In this document: positions 46,421-53,881 of the stretch, piece after piece
Numbering within the stretch: the first letter of the stretch is position 1
Layout of the letters: each line of letters opens with the position of its first letter
From: Microbacterium maritypicum
GTDB taxonomy: Bacteria; Actinomycetota; Actinomycetes; Actinomycetales; Microbacteriaceae
DNA: 64,000 bases
Reading direction: 5' to 3'
Assembly: GCF_041529975.1 (NCBI RefSeq)
Contig: NZ_CP168030.1
Span: 3,286,001 to 3,350,000 of the forward strand
Notes under the pieces: model-generated
The model's database searches: none
What the model was told of the DNA's origin: nothing
Seen by the model: the letters and a program-made list of their open reading frames with translations, nothing else
Program-made: the position numbers and the translations under genes

Positions 46421-47602
46421 CTAGCGGGACACGTGCCGGAGAGCGAGCGCGGCCAGCGCCGCGGCCTGATCGCCGAGCACCGCATCGTCGAAGACCGCGT
46501 GCGGTGAATGGTTCATCGGGATCTCGTCCGGGTCGACGTGCAGCGGCGTCGCGCTCAGGAACAGGAAGGTCCCCGGCACTTCGCGGAGCACGAATGAGAA
46601 GTCCTCCGAGGCCATCCAGGGCACGGCGAGCTCTTCGACCCGGTCGTCGCCGAACTCCTCCCGGAGCACCGCCGTCGCCGCCGCGGTCTCCGGGGCCGTG
46701 TTGACGGTCACCGGATAGCCGATGATCACCTCGACATCGGCCGTGCACCCGTGCGCGGCCGCGATGCGCTCGACGAGGGGCGGAAGTTCCGCCTGGGCCT
46801 GTGCGATCGAGGCCTCGGACAACGTGCGCAGCGTCGCGGCGAGGCCGGCCTGCTCGGGGATCACGTTCACGACCTCGCTCGCGAACAGCTTCGTCACCGA
46901 GAGCACCACGGGGTCGAACACGTCGACGCGCCGGGTGACCCAGCTCTGCAGCGCCAGCACGATCTCGGCGACCGCGGGCACCGGGTCGACCGCCTGATGC
47001 GGGCGGGAGCCGTGGCCACCCCGGCCGTGCACGGTGACCCTCAGCACGTTCGCACCGGCCATGATCGTGCCCGGTTTGAGTTGGAACGTGCCGCGCTCCC
47101 CCGGACCGACATGGATGCCGTATGCCGCTTCGACCCTCGCGCCTGACGCCTCGAGCACGCCGTCGCGGATCATCAGCGGCGCACCTCCGCCGGCCTCCTC
47201 GCCCGGCTGGAACATGAAGACGACGGACCCCGCGATGCTCTCCCGCCGTGCCGCGAGCAGCCGGGCGGCACCGACGAGTCCGGCCACATGGAGGTCATGT
47301 CCGCACGCGTGCATGGCGCCGTTCACGGACGCGTACTCGAGCCCGGTCTCCTCGACGATCGCCAGCGCGTCCATGTCGCCCCGCAGCAGCACCGACGGCC
47401 CGTCCGCCGCTCCGCGCAGCACCGCGGTGACCGAGCTCAGGTCACTGCCGGTGGTGATCTCGAGGCCGAGGTCGGCGAGTTCCGCGAGCACGACGGCCTG
47501 CGTCTGCGCAAGCTCGAAACCGACCTCGGGGATGCGGTGCAGGCGGCGTCGCAGATCGACCAGCTCGGGCAGCAGGCGGGCGGCATCGTCGCGCAGCGTC
47601 AC
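46421..47602 (-). CDS. M20-family amidohydrolase (HipO/IAA-amino acid hydrolase type), copy 2
   Basis: 393 residues. Metal sites LRGDMDALAIVEETG, HACGHDLHVAGLVGAARLL, FQPGEEAGGGAP and VPWMASEDFSFVLREVPG, with the lid domain between. Strongly similar in order and wording to the copy at 35777-36961, including the C-terminal NHSP-VFDDAVL-DQA-ALAALA pattern, so the two arose by duplication. It should hydrolyse an N-acyl amino acid or similar amide in the cytosol. The GTG overlaps the TGA of the upstream amidohydrolase (GTGA). Last gene of the oxygenase operon; converges on the GntR gene with a 36-base gap. Confidence 0.9.
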   Translation of the reverse strand: MTLRDDAARLLPELVDLRRRLHRIPEVGFELAQTQAVVLAELADLGLEITTGSDLSSVTAVLRGAADGPSVLLRGDMDALAIVEETGLEYASVNGAMHACGHDLHVAGLVGAARLLAARRESIAGSVVFMFQPGEEAGGGAPLMIRDGVLEASGARVEAAYGIHVGPGERGTFQLKPGTIMAGANVLRVTVHGRGGHGSRPHQAVDPVPAVAEIVLALQSWVTRRVDVFDPVVLSVTKLFASEVVNVIPEQAGLAATLRTLSEASIAQAQAELPPLVERIAAAHGCTADVEVIIGYPVTVNTAPETAAATAVLREEFGDDRVEELAVPWMASEDFSFVLREVPGTFLFLSATPLHVDPDEIPMNHSPHAVFDDAVLGDQAAALAALALRHVSR

Positions 47603-48780
47603 AAGTTCTCCTTCTTCGCGGTGTAGACGGTCCGTCCGTCGATGAGCACCTCCCGCACGGTCGAGGCGACGTCGAGCGGGTCTCCGGTCCACAGAACCAC
47701 ATCCGCGTCGCGGCCGACCTCCAGCGCACCGACGCGGTCGCCGATGCCGGCGATGTCGGCCGCGGCGGAGGTCACGGCGGCGATGGCGGTCTCGCGGGGA
47801 AGGCCGGCACGCACGGCGACGGCAGCCTGCAGAGCGAGGAGCCCGATGGGAACCACCGGATGATCGGTGGTCAGGGCGACGCGCACTCCCGCGGCGGCGA
47901 GGGTCGCGAGGTTCGCAGGATCGGCCTCGCGCACCTCGACCTTGGATCGGCTCGACAGGATGGGGCCGAAGATGACGGGCACATCGCGCTCCGCGAGCAC
48001 GTCGGCGAGCTTGTGGGCCTCGGTTCCGTGGTTGAGCACGAGACGCAGCCCGAACTCCTCGGCGATGCGCAGCGCCGTCGCGATGTCGTCGTGCCGATGC
48101 GCGTGCTGCTCCCAGGAGAGCGCGCCGTCGAGGGCCTCGGTGAGCGCCTGCTTTCCCAGGTCGACCGCGAACGGTGTGCCCTCGGCGCGGGCGCGATCCC
48201 GCCGTTCGGCGTAGTCGCGCGCATCCAGGAGCGCCTGCCGGATGACGAGCGCGATGCCGAGACGGGTCGACGGCAGCTGCTTGCGCTCCCCATAGGCCTG
48301 CTTCGGATTCTCGCCGAGCGCCGACTTCATGCCGAGGGCCGCGCGGATGACCTGCTCGTCGACCGAGCGTCCACCGGCGGTCTTGATCGCCACGCTCTGC
48401 CCGCCGATCGGATTCCCCGATCCCGGTTTCACGACGACCGCCGTGATGCCGCCTGCCAACGCGTCGGCGAACGCCATGTCCTCGATGTTGATCGCGTCGA
48501 TCGCCCGCACGCCGGCGGTCACGGGCGACGACACCTCGCTGCCGTCGAAGCCCGCGGGGCCGTTGGCTTCTTCGTGCACGCCGATGTGGCTGTGCGGGTC
48601 GATGAGTCCGGGCAGGACCCAGCATCCCGTCGCATCGATCACCCGCGCACCGTCCGGCACCGCGATCCCGACACCGACCGCCTCGATGCGGCCGCCCGCC
48701 ACGAGCACCGTGCCGCCGTCGAGCTCCTCGCCGAGGCCGGTGACCACGCGTCCGCCGACGATCGCGACGTCAGCGCTCAT
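47599..48780 (-). CDS. imidazolonepropionase-like metal-dependent amidohydrolase
   Basis: 393 residues. N-terminal beta-sandwich (VAIVGGRVVTG), then the first metal motif PGLIDPHSHIGVH (about residue 57-69), later histidines in WEQHAHRHDD and NHGTEAHKL, and the catalytic Asp in ALTTDHPVVPIG near residue 315. The C-terminal GALEVGRDADVVLWTGDPLD is typical of the amidohydrolase superfamily. Such enzymes hydrolyse cyclic amides, dipeptides (prolidase-like) and toxins with amide bonds. Its neighbours, an M20 hydrolase and a Rieske oxygenase, point to catabolism of an amide-linked compound. It overlaps the HAD-like gene upstream and the M20 gene downstream by four bases each. Confidence 0.87.
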   Translation of the reverse strand: MSADVAIVGGRVVTGLGEELDGGTVLVAGGRIEAVGVGIAVPDGARVIDATGCWVLPGLIDPHSHIGVHEEANGPAGFDGSEVSSPVTAGVRAIDAINIEDMAFADALAGGITAVVVKPGSGNPIGGQSVAIKTAGGRSVDEQVIRAALGMKSALGENPKQAYGERKQLPSTRLGIALVIRQALLDARDYAERRDRARAEGTPFAVDLGKQALTEALDGALSWEQHAHRHDDIATALRIAEEFGLRLVLNHGTEAHKLADVLAERDVPVIFGPILSSRSKVEVREADPANLATLAAAGVRVALTTDHPVVPIGLLALQAAVAVRAGLPRETAIAAVTSAAADIAGIGDRVGALEVGRDADVVLWTGDPLDVASTVREVLIDGRTVYTAKKENL

Positions 48781-49313
48781 CCCTGCTCCTCGCTCGTGTG
48801 CATCGTGTTCCCTCCCGTGCGCCGTTCGACGAGCGCGCGCGTCCGTGTCAGCAGATCATCGAGGTCGAGGCTGAGGATGCCGGCAGCGGGGTCGACCCGC
48901 ACGACGATCCCGTCCTCGCACTCCGGCGGCTCTCCGCTGAGATCCACGAGAGGATCGTCGACCCAGACCCACGGCAGACCATCGGCATAGCGGCGGATGT
49001 GCGCGAGCTTGTCGAACTGCACGGGCAAGAAGGGCCAGGGCTCCTCCGGCAACTCGAGCGGCCCGCGGAACGCCGTGTGCGCGTTGTGTCCCCACTCGGA
49101 TGCCCAGACGATGTCGAAGTGCTCGGCCAGCTCGTGCAGGCGTCGGGCCGCCGAGTCCGGGATGGCGACGTCGCGGACCCACCGGCCCCAGGCGGAGAGG
49201 TGGTGCATGCTCACCGGGACCGAGGGCTCGCCCTCGATCACGAACACGTCGCTGATCCCGAGCACGAGGACCGGGCGGTCTCCGCGCGGCGGTCGCGCCG
49301 TGTACTTCGCCAT
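48777..49313 (-). CDS. HAD-like protein with a degenerate first motif
   Basis: 178 residues. The layout matches small actinobacterial HAD-domain proteins: a first strand (VLVLGISDVFVIEG), then RLHELAEHFDIVWASEWGHN, LPWVWVDDPLV and VRVDPAAGILSLDLDDLL. In active relatives the first strand reads DVDGV; here the two catalytic Asp positions are replaced by Gly-Ile-Ser-Asp, so phosphatase activity is doubtful. It sits inside the Rieske/amidohydrolase operon, one base after the oxygenase stop and overlapping the amidohydrolase start. A structural or binding role is possible. Function unknown. Confidence 0.7.
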   Translation of the reverse strand: MAKYTARPPRGDRPVLVLGISDVFVIEGEPSVPVSMHHLSAWGRWVRDVAIPDSAARRLHELAEHFDIVWASEWGHNAHTAFRGPLELPEEPWPFLPVQFDKLAHIRRYADGLPWVWVDDPLVDLSGEPPECEDGIVVRVDPAAGILSLDLDDLLTRTRALVERRTGGNTMHTSEEQG

Positions 49314-49314
49314 G

Positions 49315-50517
49315 TCAGTCGTCCACCGCGTCGGCGAGCAGCGGCGCGTCTGCGGCACCCTCGAAGTAGTTGCCGCCCTCGATGCGCACCAGCCGCTCCG
49401 CCTCATCGAAGCTCACGCCCACCGGGTCGCCGCCGGCTGCGACCGCGCGGTGCTGCTTGGCCATCATCCGCCGGATCATCGCGATGCCCTGATCGGTGGT
49501 CGTGAGGTGATCCTCGGAGTGCAGCGAGATGGCACCCTGCGACTTCTGCGCCTCGTAGTCACCGGGCAGGCGCTGATGCTCGAGGTCGGTGAGCTCCTTC
49601 CACGGCTTGCCCTCGTGCGTGGAGCGGAGCTTCGCGAGGAAGTCGGGATCGGCATCGCGCGCCACGGTGAAGATGCGGAAGTTCGTGTCATCCATCGGCA
49701 CGACCCAGCCGATCATGTTCGTCTGCCCCGAGCTGAGCTTCGGGCTGGCCACGACCCGCAGGTTCGGGAAGATGACCTCGGTGACGCGGCGCAGCTGACG
49801 ACCGTCGCCGAGCTCGCGCATCTGGATGCTGCGCACGCCGAGCGGCGTGTACTCGTAGCTGACCTCGGGGATGAGCGCCATCTCGGGCGTGAACTGGTTG
49901 CCGCTGAAGCGCGCGTGCAGGATCGGCACGTGGAACGGGTCCATCACGTTCTCCCAGTGCTGCAGCCAGTTGAAGTCGAGCTGGGCGGGTCCGCCGCCGC
50001 CCACGCCCTGGTCGTTGACGATCAGCTGCTCGTCGTCGGCGAGCTCCTCAAGGGTGTCGTACCGCGGAAGCACGGGCTTCTTCTCGGGCGGGCCCAGGTA
50101 CGCCCAGATCAGGCCGTACTGCTCCTCGACCGGATACCAGGGCTGGCGCACACGATCGCGGTGCAGGCCCAGTTCGGGCTCGCACGGCTGCTCGAGGCAG
50201 TGCCCCTCGGTGTCGAACACCCACCCGTGGTAGCAGCAGCGGATGCCCTCCTCTTCGACGCCGCCGTAGAACAACGAGGCGCCGCGGTGGATGCAGCGCG
50301 GGTGCAGCAGGCCGGCCTTGCCCTTGCGGGTGCGGAAGAGCACGAGCTCTTCGCCCAGCACCCGCAGCGAGATCGGGCGCGTCGTCGCATCCTCGACCTT
50401 CGCGACCGGGTGCCAGTAGCGGCGAAGCACCTCGCCGTAGGGGGTACCGGGGCCGACCTGGGCGAGCTCGTTGAGCGGCTGCCCGAGGCGTAGGCCGTAT
50501 GCGGTTCCGGTGTCCAT
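49315..50517 (-). CDS. Rieske non-haem iron oxygenase, alpha subunit
   Basis: 400 residues. The Rieske [2Fe-2S] ligands are Cys75-x-His77 and Cys94-x2-His97 (HPRCIHRGASLF and RCCYHGWVF). The mononuclear iron site includes Asp193-x2-His196-x4-His201 in NVMDPFHVPILHARF. The phthalate-4,5-dioxygenase-like branch with no small subunit fits its neighbour, a phthalate-dioxygenase-type reductase. These enzymes hydroxylate aromatic rings or remove O/N-methyl groups with O2 and NADH electrons. The substrate is unknown. Starts 23 bases after the reductase stop. Confidence 0.92.
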   Translation of the reverse strand: MDTGTAYGLRLGQPLNELAQVGPGTPYGEVLRRYWHPVAKVEDATTRPISLRVLGEELVLFRTRKGKAGLLHPRCIHRGASLFYGGVEEEGIRCCYHGWVFDTEGHCLEQPCEPELGLHRDRVRQPWYPVEEQYGLIWAYLGPPEKKPVLPRYDTLEELADDEQLIVNDQGVGGGGPAQLDFNWLQHWENVMDPFHVPILHARFSGNQFTPEMALIPEVSYEYTPLGVRSIQMRELGDGRQLRRVTEVIFPNLRVVASPKLSSGQTNMIGWVVPMDDTNFRIFTVARDADPDFLAKLRSTHEGKPWKELTDLEHQRLPGDYEAQKSQGAISLHSEDHLTTTDQGIAMIRRMMAKQHRAVAAGGDPVGVSFDEAERLVRIEGGNYFEGAADAPLLADAVDD

Positions 50518-50540
50518 GTTCGCTCCGTTCGTGCGGGGGG

Positions 50541-51509
50541 TCAGATGTCGAGGACGAGACGCTCGCCGAGAGAGCGGGAGACGCAGATCATCATCGTCTC
50601 GTTGCTCTCGCGCTCGTCGGGGGTGAGGATCGAGTCCCGGTGTTCGGGGGTGCCGTCGATCACGGTCGTCTCGCAGGTGCCACAGACGCCCTCGAGGCAG
50701 GAACTCGGCACCCCGATCCCGGCGCTCTCGAGCATCTCGAGGATGCTGCAGCCGCGGTCGACCGTGACGACGAGGTCGGACCTGGCCGCCACGACCTCGA
50801 AGGTGTCGGCGCCCTGCGACTCGCCGAACGTCTTCGGCTGGAAGCGCTCGAGATGCAACGCACCGTGCGGCCAGTCGAGGCTGAGCGTTTCGAGGGCATC
50901 CAGCATGCGTTCGGGGCCGCACGCGTACACGGCGGACCCGGCGGAGGGGACACCGATCCACGCGGCGAGGTCGAGTCGCTCGTCGGCGTCGCCACGGACC
51001 AGGAGCGTCTCGCCCCCGGCCAGCTGGGGGTAGCGGAGGAACGCCATCCGTTCCTCCGTCGAGCCGAGATACGCCAGGCGCCACGGGATCCCGCGGCGGA
51101 CGGCCTCGGACAGCATCGGCAGGATCGGCGTGATGCCGATGCCGCCCGCGACGAACACGTACTCCGTTGCGGGGGCGAGCGCGAAGTGGTTGATCGGGGC
51201 GGAGACGGTCACGAGTTCGCCGACCCGGAGACTCTGGTGCACATAGCGGGAGCCGCCGCGACTCGGGCTCTCGGCCAGGATCGCGACGCGCCAGGCAGTG
51301 CGGTCGGCGGGGTCGGAGCACAGCGAGTACTGGCGCTCCACTCCGTTCGCGAAGCGGAGGTCGATGTGCGCGCCGGGCTCCCACGCGGGCAGGGGCGCGC
51401 CCGTCGGGTCGTCGAGTTCGAGGGACAGCACGTCCCGCGCCTCCCACCGCATCGCCCGCACGCGCAGGGCGAGGGACGCTTCCGGGGAATCCACCGCAGA
51501 ATGGGGCAC
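50541..51509 (-). CDS. oxygenase reductase (phthalate dioxygenase reductase type)
   Basis: 322 residues, matching the ~320 of phthalate dioxygenase reductase. FMN domain (RQYSLCSDP, about residue 55), NAD domain (FVAGGIGITPILPML, about 118-132; YACGPERML) and a C-terminal plant-type [2Fe-2S] ferredoxin domain with Cys271, Cys276, Cys279 and Cys309. It passes electrons from NADH to the Rieske protein encoded next. I chose GTG at 51509 (GGAG five bases upstream); a longer open frame reaches 51575 but would run through island motif copy D. Confidence 0.92.
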   Translation of the reverse strand: MPHSAVDSPEASLALRVRAMRWEARDVLSLELDDPTGAPLPAWEPGAHIDLRFANGVERQYSLCSDPADRTAWRVAILAESPSRGGSRYVHQSLRVGELVTVSAPINHFALAPATEYVFVAGGIGITPILPMLSEAVRRGIPWRLAYLGSTEERMAFLRYPQLAGGETLLVRGDADERLDLAAWIGVPSAGSAVYACGPERMLDALETLSLDWPHGALHLERFQPKTFGESQGADTFEVVAARSDLVVTVDRGCSILEMLESAGIGVPSSCLEGVCGTCETTVIDGTPEHRDSILTPDERESNETMMICVSRSLGERLVLDI

Positions 51510-51560
51510 CGTCGCTCCGCTCCTTCCGTCGTTCCGGCCGCCATCGACCGAATTGACCAC

Positions 51561-51577
51561 ATTCGATATATTCAATT
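51561..51577. promoter_or_regulatory. island motif, copy D
   Basis: Reads AATTGAATATATCGAAT on the minus strand, in the region between the reductase/oxygenase operon (minus) and the HisC-like aminotransferase (plus). A TAGTAT -10-like box for the plus-strand gene lies at 51582-51587, five bases away, so a bound protein could control both sides. Confidence 0.65.
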
Positions 51578-51657
51578 GCGATAGTATGGATGATGCCCGG
51601 CACTGTCAAACGGACGGACGGGTGCCGCACGAGCGGATGATGAGAGAGGCGGAACGG

Positions 51658-52767
51658 ATGTCGGAGCTGAGACTGCGGGAGGACCTGAACGCGATCCCCG
51701 GATACACCCCGGGGAAGGCCGCGCCGCAGGCGGAGACCACCGGACCGGTGTTCAAGGTGTCGTCGAACGAGAACCCCTATCCCCCGCTCCCGTCGGTGAC
51801 CGCGGCCATCGCCGACCGGCTCGCGCATATCAACCGCTACCCCGAGACCGCGGCGACCGCCCTCACCGCCGTGCTGTGCGAGCGGTTCGGCGTCGAGCCG
51901 GTGAACGTCGTGCTCGGCAGCGGATCGGTCGAGGTCGTCTCGCAGCTGATGCGCGCGACGGCCGGCGAGGGCGATGAGATCCTGTTCGCCTGGCGGTCGT
52001 TCGAGGCGTATCCGATGCTCGCTCGCGCGGCCGGAGCCGTGCCCGTCATGGTTCCCCTCACGGACGACCACCGGCACGACCTCGACGCGATGCGGGCGGC
52101 CATCACCGATCGCACGCGCCTGATCCTGGTGTGCAACCCCAACAACCCGACCGGAACGACGATCGGCGACGCCGAGCTCGACCGGTTCCTCGCCCAGGTC
52201 CCGCCGCACATCGTCGTCGTGATCGACGAGGCGTACGTGCAGTTCAACGACCGCGACGACTCCCCCGTCGGCATCGAGTACTTCCGCCGCTACCCGAACG
52301 TCGCCGTCGCGCACACCTTCTCGAAGGCCTACGGCCTGGCCGGCATGCGCATCGGCTACGCGATCGCCCCCGAGCAGTTGGGCGTCGCGCTGCGCAAGGT
52401 CGCCATCCCGTTCGGCGTGACCGACCTGGCGCAGACGGCCGCGATCGCCTCCCTCGCCGCCGAGGACGAGCTCGAGGCCAGGGTCGCCGAGCTCGTCGTC
52501 GAGCGGGAGCGCGTCGTCGCCGCCTTCACCACCGCCGGCCTCGCGCTTCCCGAGAGCAAGGGCAACTTCGTCTGGCTTCCCCTCTGTGATGCCACGGCCG
52601 CTGCCGCCGAGCTGTTGGAACGCCACGGCCTGCTCGTGCGGCCGTTCCCGGGCGAAGGGCTCCGGGCGACCGTCGCCGAGCCCGAGGCCAACGAACGGCT
52701 CATCGCGCTGGCACCCGAGATCGCCGCACTCGTCGCCCCCGCGGAGGCCGTGCTCGCCTCGCGGTGA
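51658..52767 (+). CDS. HisC-like / aromatic amino acid aminotransferase
   Basis: A 369-residue fold-type I PLP enzyme. NPNNPTGTTIGD is the substrate/PLP loop, VIDEAYVQF the aspartate region, and Lys223 in THTFSKAYGLAGMRIGY forms the Schiff base. It belongs to the histidinol-phosphate aminotransferase family, which includes actinobacterial aromatic aminotransferases (Pat). No other his genes are nearby, and it shares a divergent promoter with the oxygenase operon and its motif. That argues for a catabolic role, turning an amino acid into a 2-oxo acid for the ThDP enzyme. GAGAGG precedes the ATG. Confidence 0.85.
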   Translation: MSELRLREDLNAIPGYTPGKAAPQAETTGPVFKVSSNENPYPPLPSVTAAIADRLAHINRYPETAATALTAVLCERFGVEPVNVVLGSGSVEVVSQLMRATAGEGDEILFAWRSFEAYPMLARAAGAVPVMVPLTDDHRHDLDAMRAAITDRTRLILVCNPNNPTGTTIGDAELDRFLAQVPPHIVVVIDEAYVQFNDRDDSPVGIEYFRRYPNVAVAHTFSKAYGLAGMRIGYAIAPEQLGVALRKVAIPFGVTDLAQTAAIASLAAEDELEARVAELVVERERVVAAFTTAGLALPESKGNFVWLPLCDATAAAAELLERHGLLVRPFPGEGLRATVAEPEANERLIALAPEIAALVAPAEAVLASR

Positions 52768-52791
52768 CCGTTTTCTTCGCCGGCGACGCGC

Positions 52792-53838
52792 TCAGTCGCC
52801 GGCGAAGTGCGCGAATCGCGCCAGCGCGGCCTCCACGGCTGCCGGTTCGGCGGGTTCCGCGAACAGCTCCGGCGGCGCGTCGCGGGTCGCGCTCGCGTGC
52901 GTCCAGCATCCGATGACGCGTCCCTGCTCGATGAGCGTGGCGCGCACCATGCCGTTCTTGCCCGGGCCGACGGTGGCCAGGTGCTCGGGCGCGCACACGG
53001 TCGTGCGGTCGGCGTAGGAGATGTAGTACTCGTCGAAGGCAGGGAGGGCGTGGACCGTCGCCGCGCCCGTCGCTCGCCGCGGACGCTGAAGCGACACGAA
53101 CAGCCCTTCGTCCACCTCGTCGACCCGCCCTGCCGCGCGCTCGACCGCCTCGCGTGACTGCCCGAGCGTGAGTCCCGACCACCACGCGAAGTCGGCGACG
53201 CCCGCCGGTCCATGTCCGCCGATGTACCGCACGAACAGCTCGGCGAGTGGGTCTGCCGGGCGGGTGTGCTCGCGGATGTGCTCCTCGGCCAGCACGAACC
53301 GCTGGTCTCTGGTGATGCCCGCCCGCGCGGCGACCGGCCCCTGGCAGATGCGGCCGTCGATCGTGAGGGTGAAGAGCAGATGGATGCCGCGCTGCCCCGT
53401 CGGGTCGATGCCGACGCCCTCGAGGATCTCGAACACCTCGGCGCGGGTGCGGCCACCGTCGCGCAGCTGCGGTGTCAGCGCGCGCACCGCCGTCGCGACC
53501 ATGCCGTCGTCGATGCCCAGCTGACGGTGACGGGAAACCGCCTGCTGCCGCTGTCGGGCGGCGGTGACCTCGAGCATCCAGCCCAGGTCGCGTGCCGGCA
53601 CGGTGTGCAGCGTGCCGCGCATGGTCCACGCCCGCACGAGGTCGCCGCGGTCGAACGCACGGTCGACGTCGCGCAGACGCACCGGCCCGCGGGTACGCGC
53701 GGCGAGCGCCCAGCGGCCCGCGGTGAAGTCCTGGCTCTGCACCGCGAGCATGTGGTGCGCGGCATCCGTCACCGTGCGCGCCGGCGCGCTCAGCCGATGC
53801 GAGCGGAGACGCTCGGTGAGCAGGGTCGCGGTGTTCAT
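52792..53838 (-). CDS. winged-helix DNA-binding protein, AlkZ-like (HTH_42 family)
   Basis: 348 residues. The N-terminal part carries HHMLAVQSQDFTAGRWALAARTRG; the Gln34-Ser-Gln36 pattern corresponds to the Q-x-Q element of AlkZ/AlkX-like glycosylases, which unhook DNA cross-links or remove alkylated bases. WTMRGTLHTVPARDLGWML is the next conserved block, and the C-terminal part (ALPAFDEYYISYADR) is also typical. The DNA repair role comes from the family; many members are uncharacterised. A CATGAT hexamer lies six bases before the ATG, close to the leaderless pattern. It converges on the aminotransferase. Confidence 0.82.
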   Translation of the reverse strand: MNTATLLTERLRSHRLSAPARTVTDAAHHMLAVQSQDFTAGRWALAARTRGPVRLRDVDRAFDRGDLVRAWTMRGTLHTVPARDLGWMLEVTAARQRQQAVSRHRQLGIDDGMVATAVRALTPQLRDGGRTRAEVFEILEGVGIDPTGQRGIHLLFTLTIDGRICQGPVAARAGITRDQRFVLAEEHIREHTRPADPLAELFVRYIGGHGPAGVADFAWWSGLTLGQSREAVERAAGRVDEVDEGLFVSLQRPRRATGAATVHALPAFDEYYISYADRTTVCAPEHLATVGPGKNGMVRATLIEQGRVIGCWTHASATRDAPPELFAEPAEPAAVEAALARFAHFAGD

Positions 53839-53881
53839 GCCCCCATCATGCCGGGCGCCACCGACGCGGCGCAGGAGACTC

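Noticed and set aside
49315..52626. A minus-strand frame of 1103 codons extending upstream of the Rieske gene
   Set aside because: Only its last 400 codons read as a Rieske oxygenase; the rest is antisense to the aminotransferase and out of frame with the real reductase gene.
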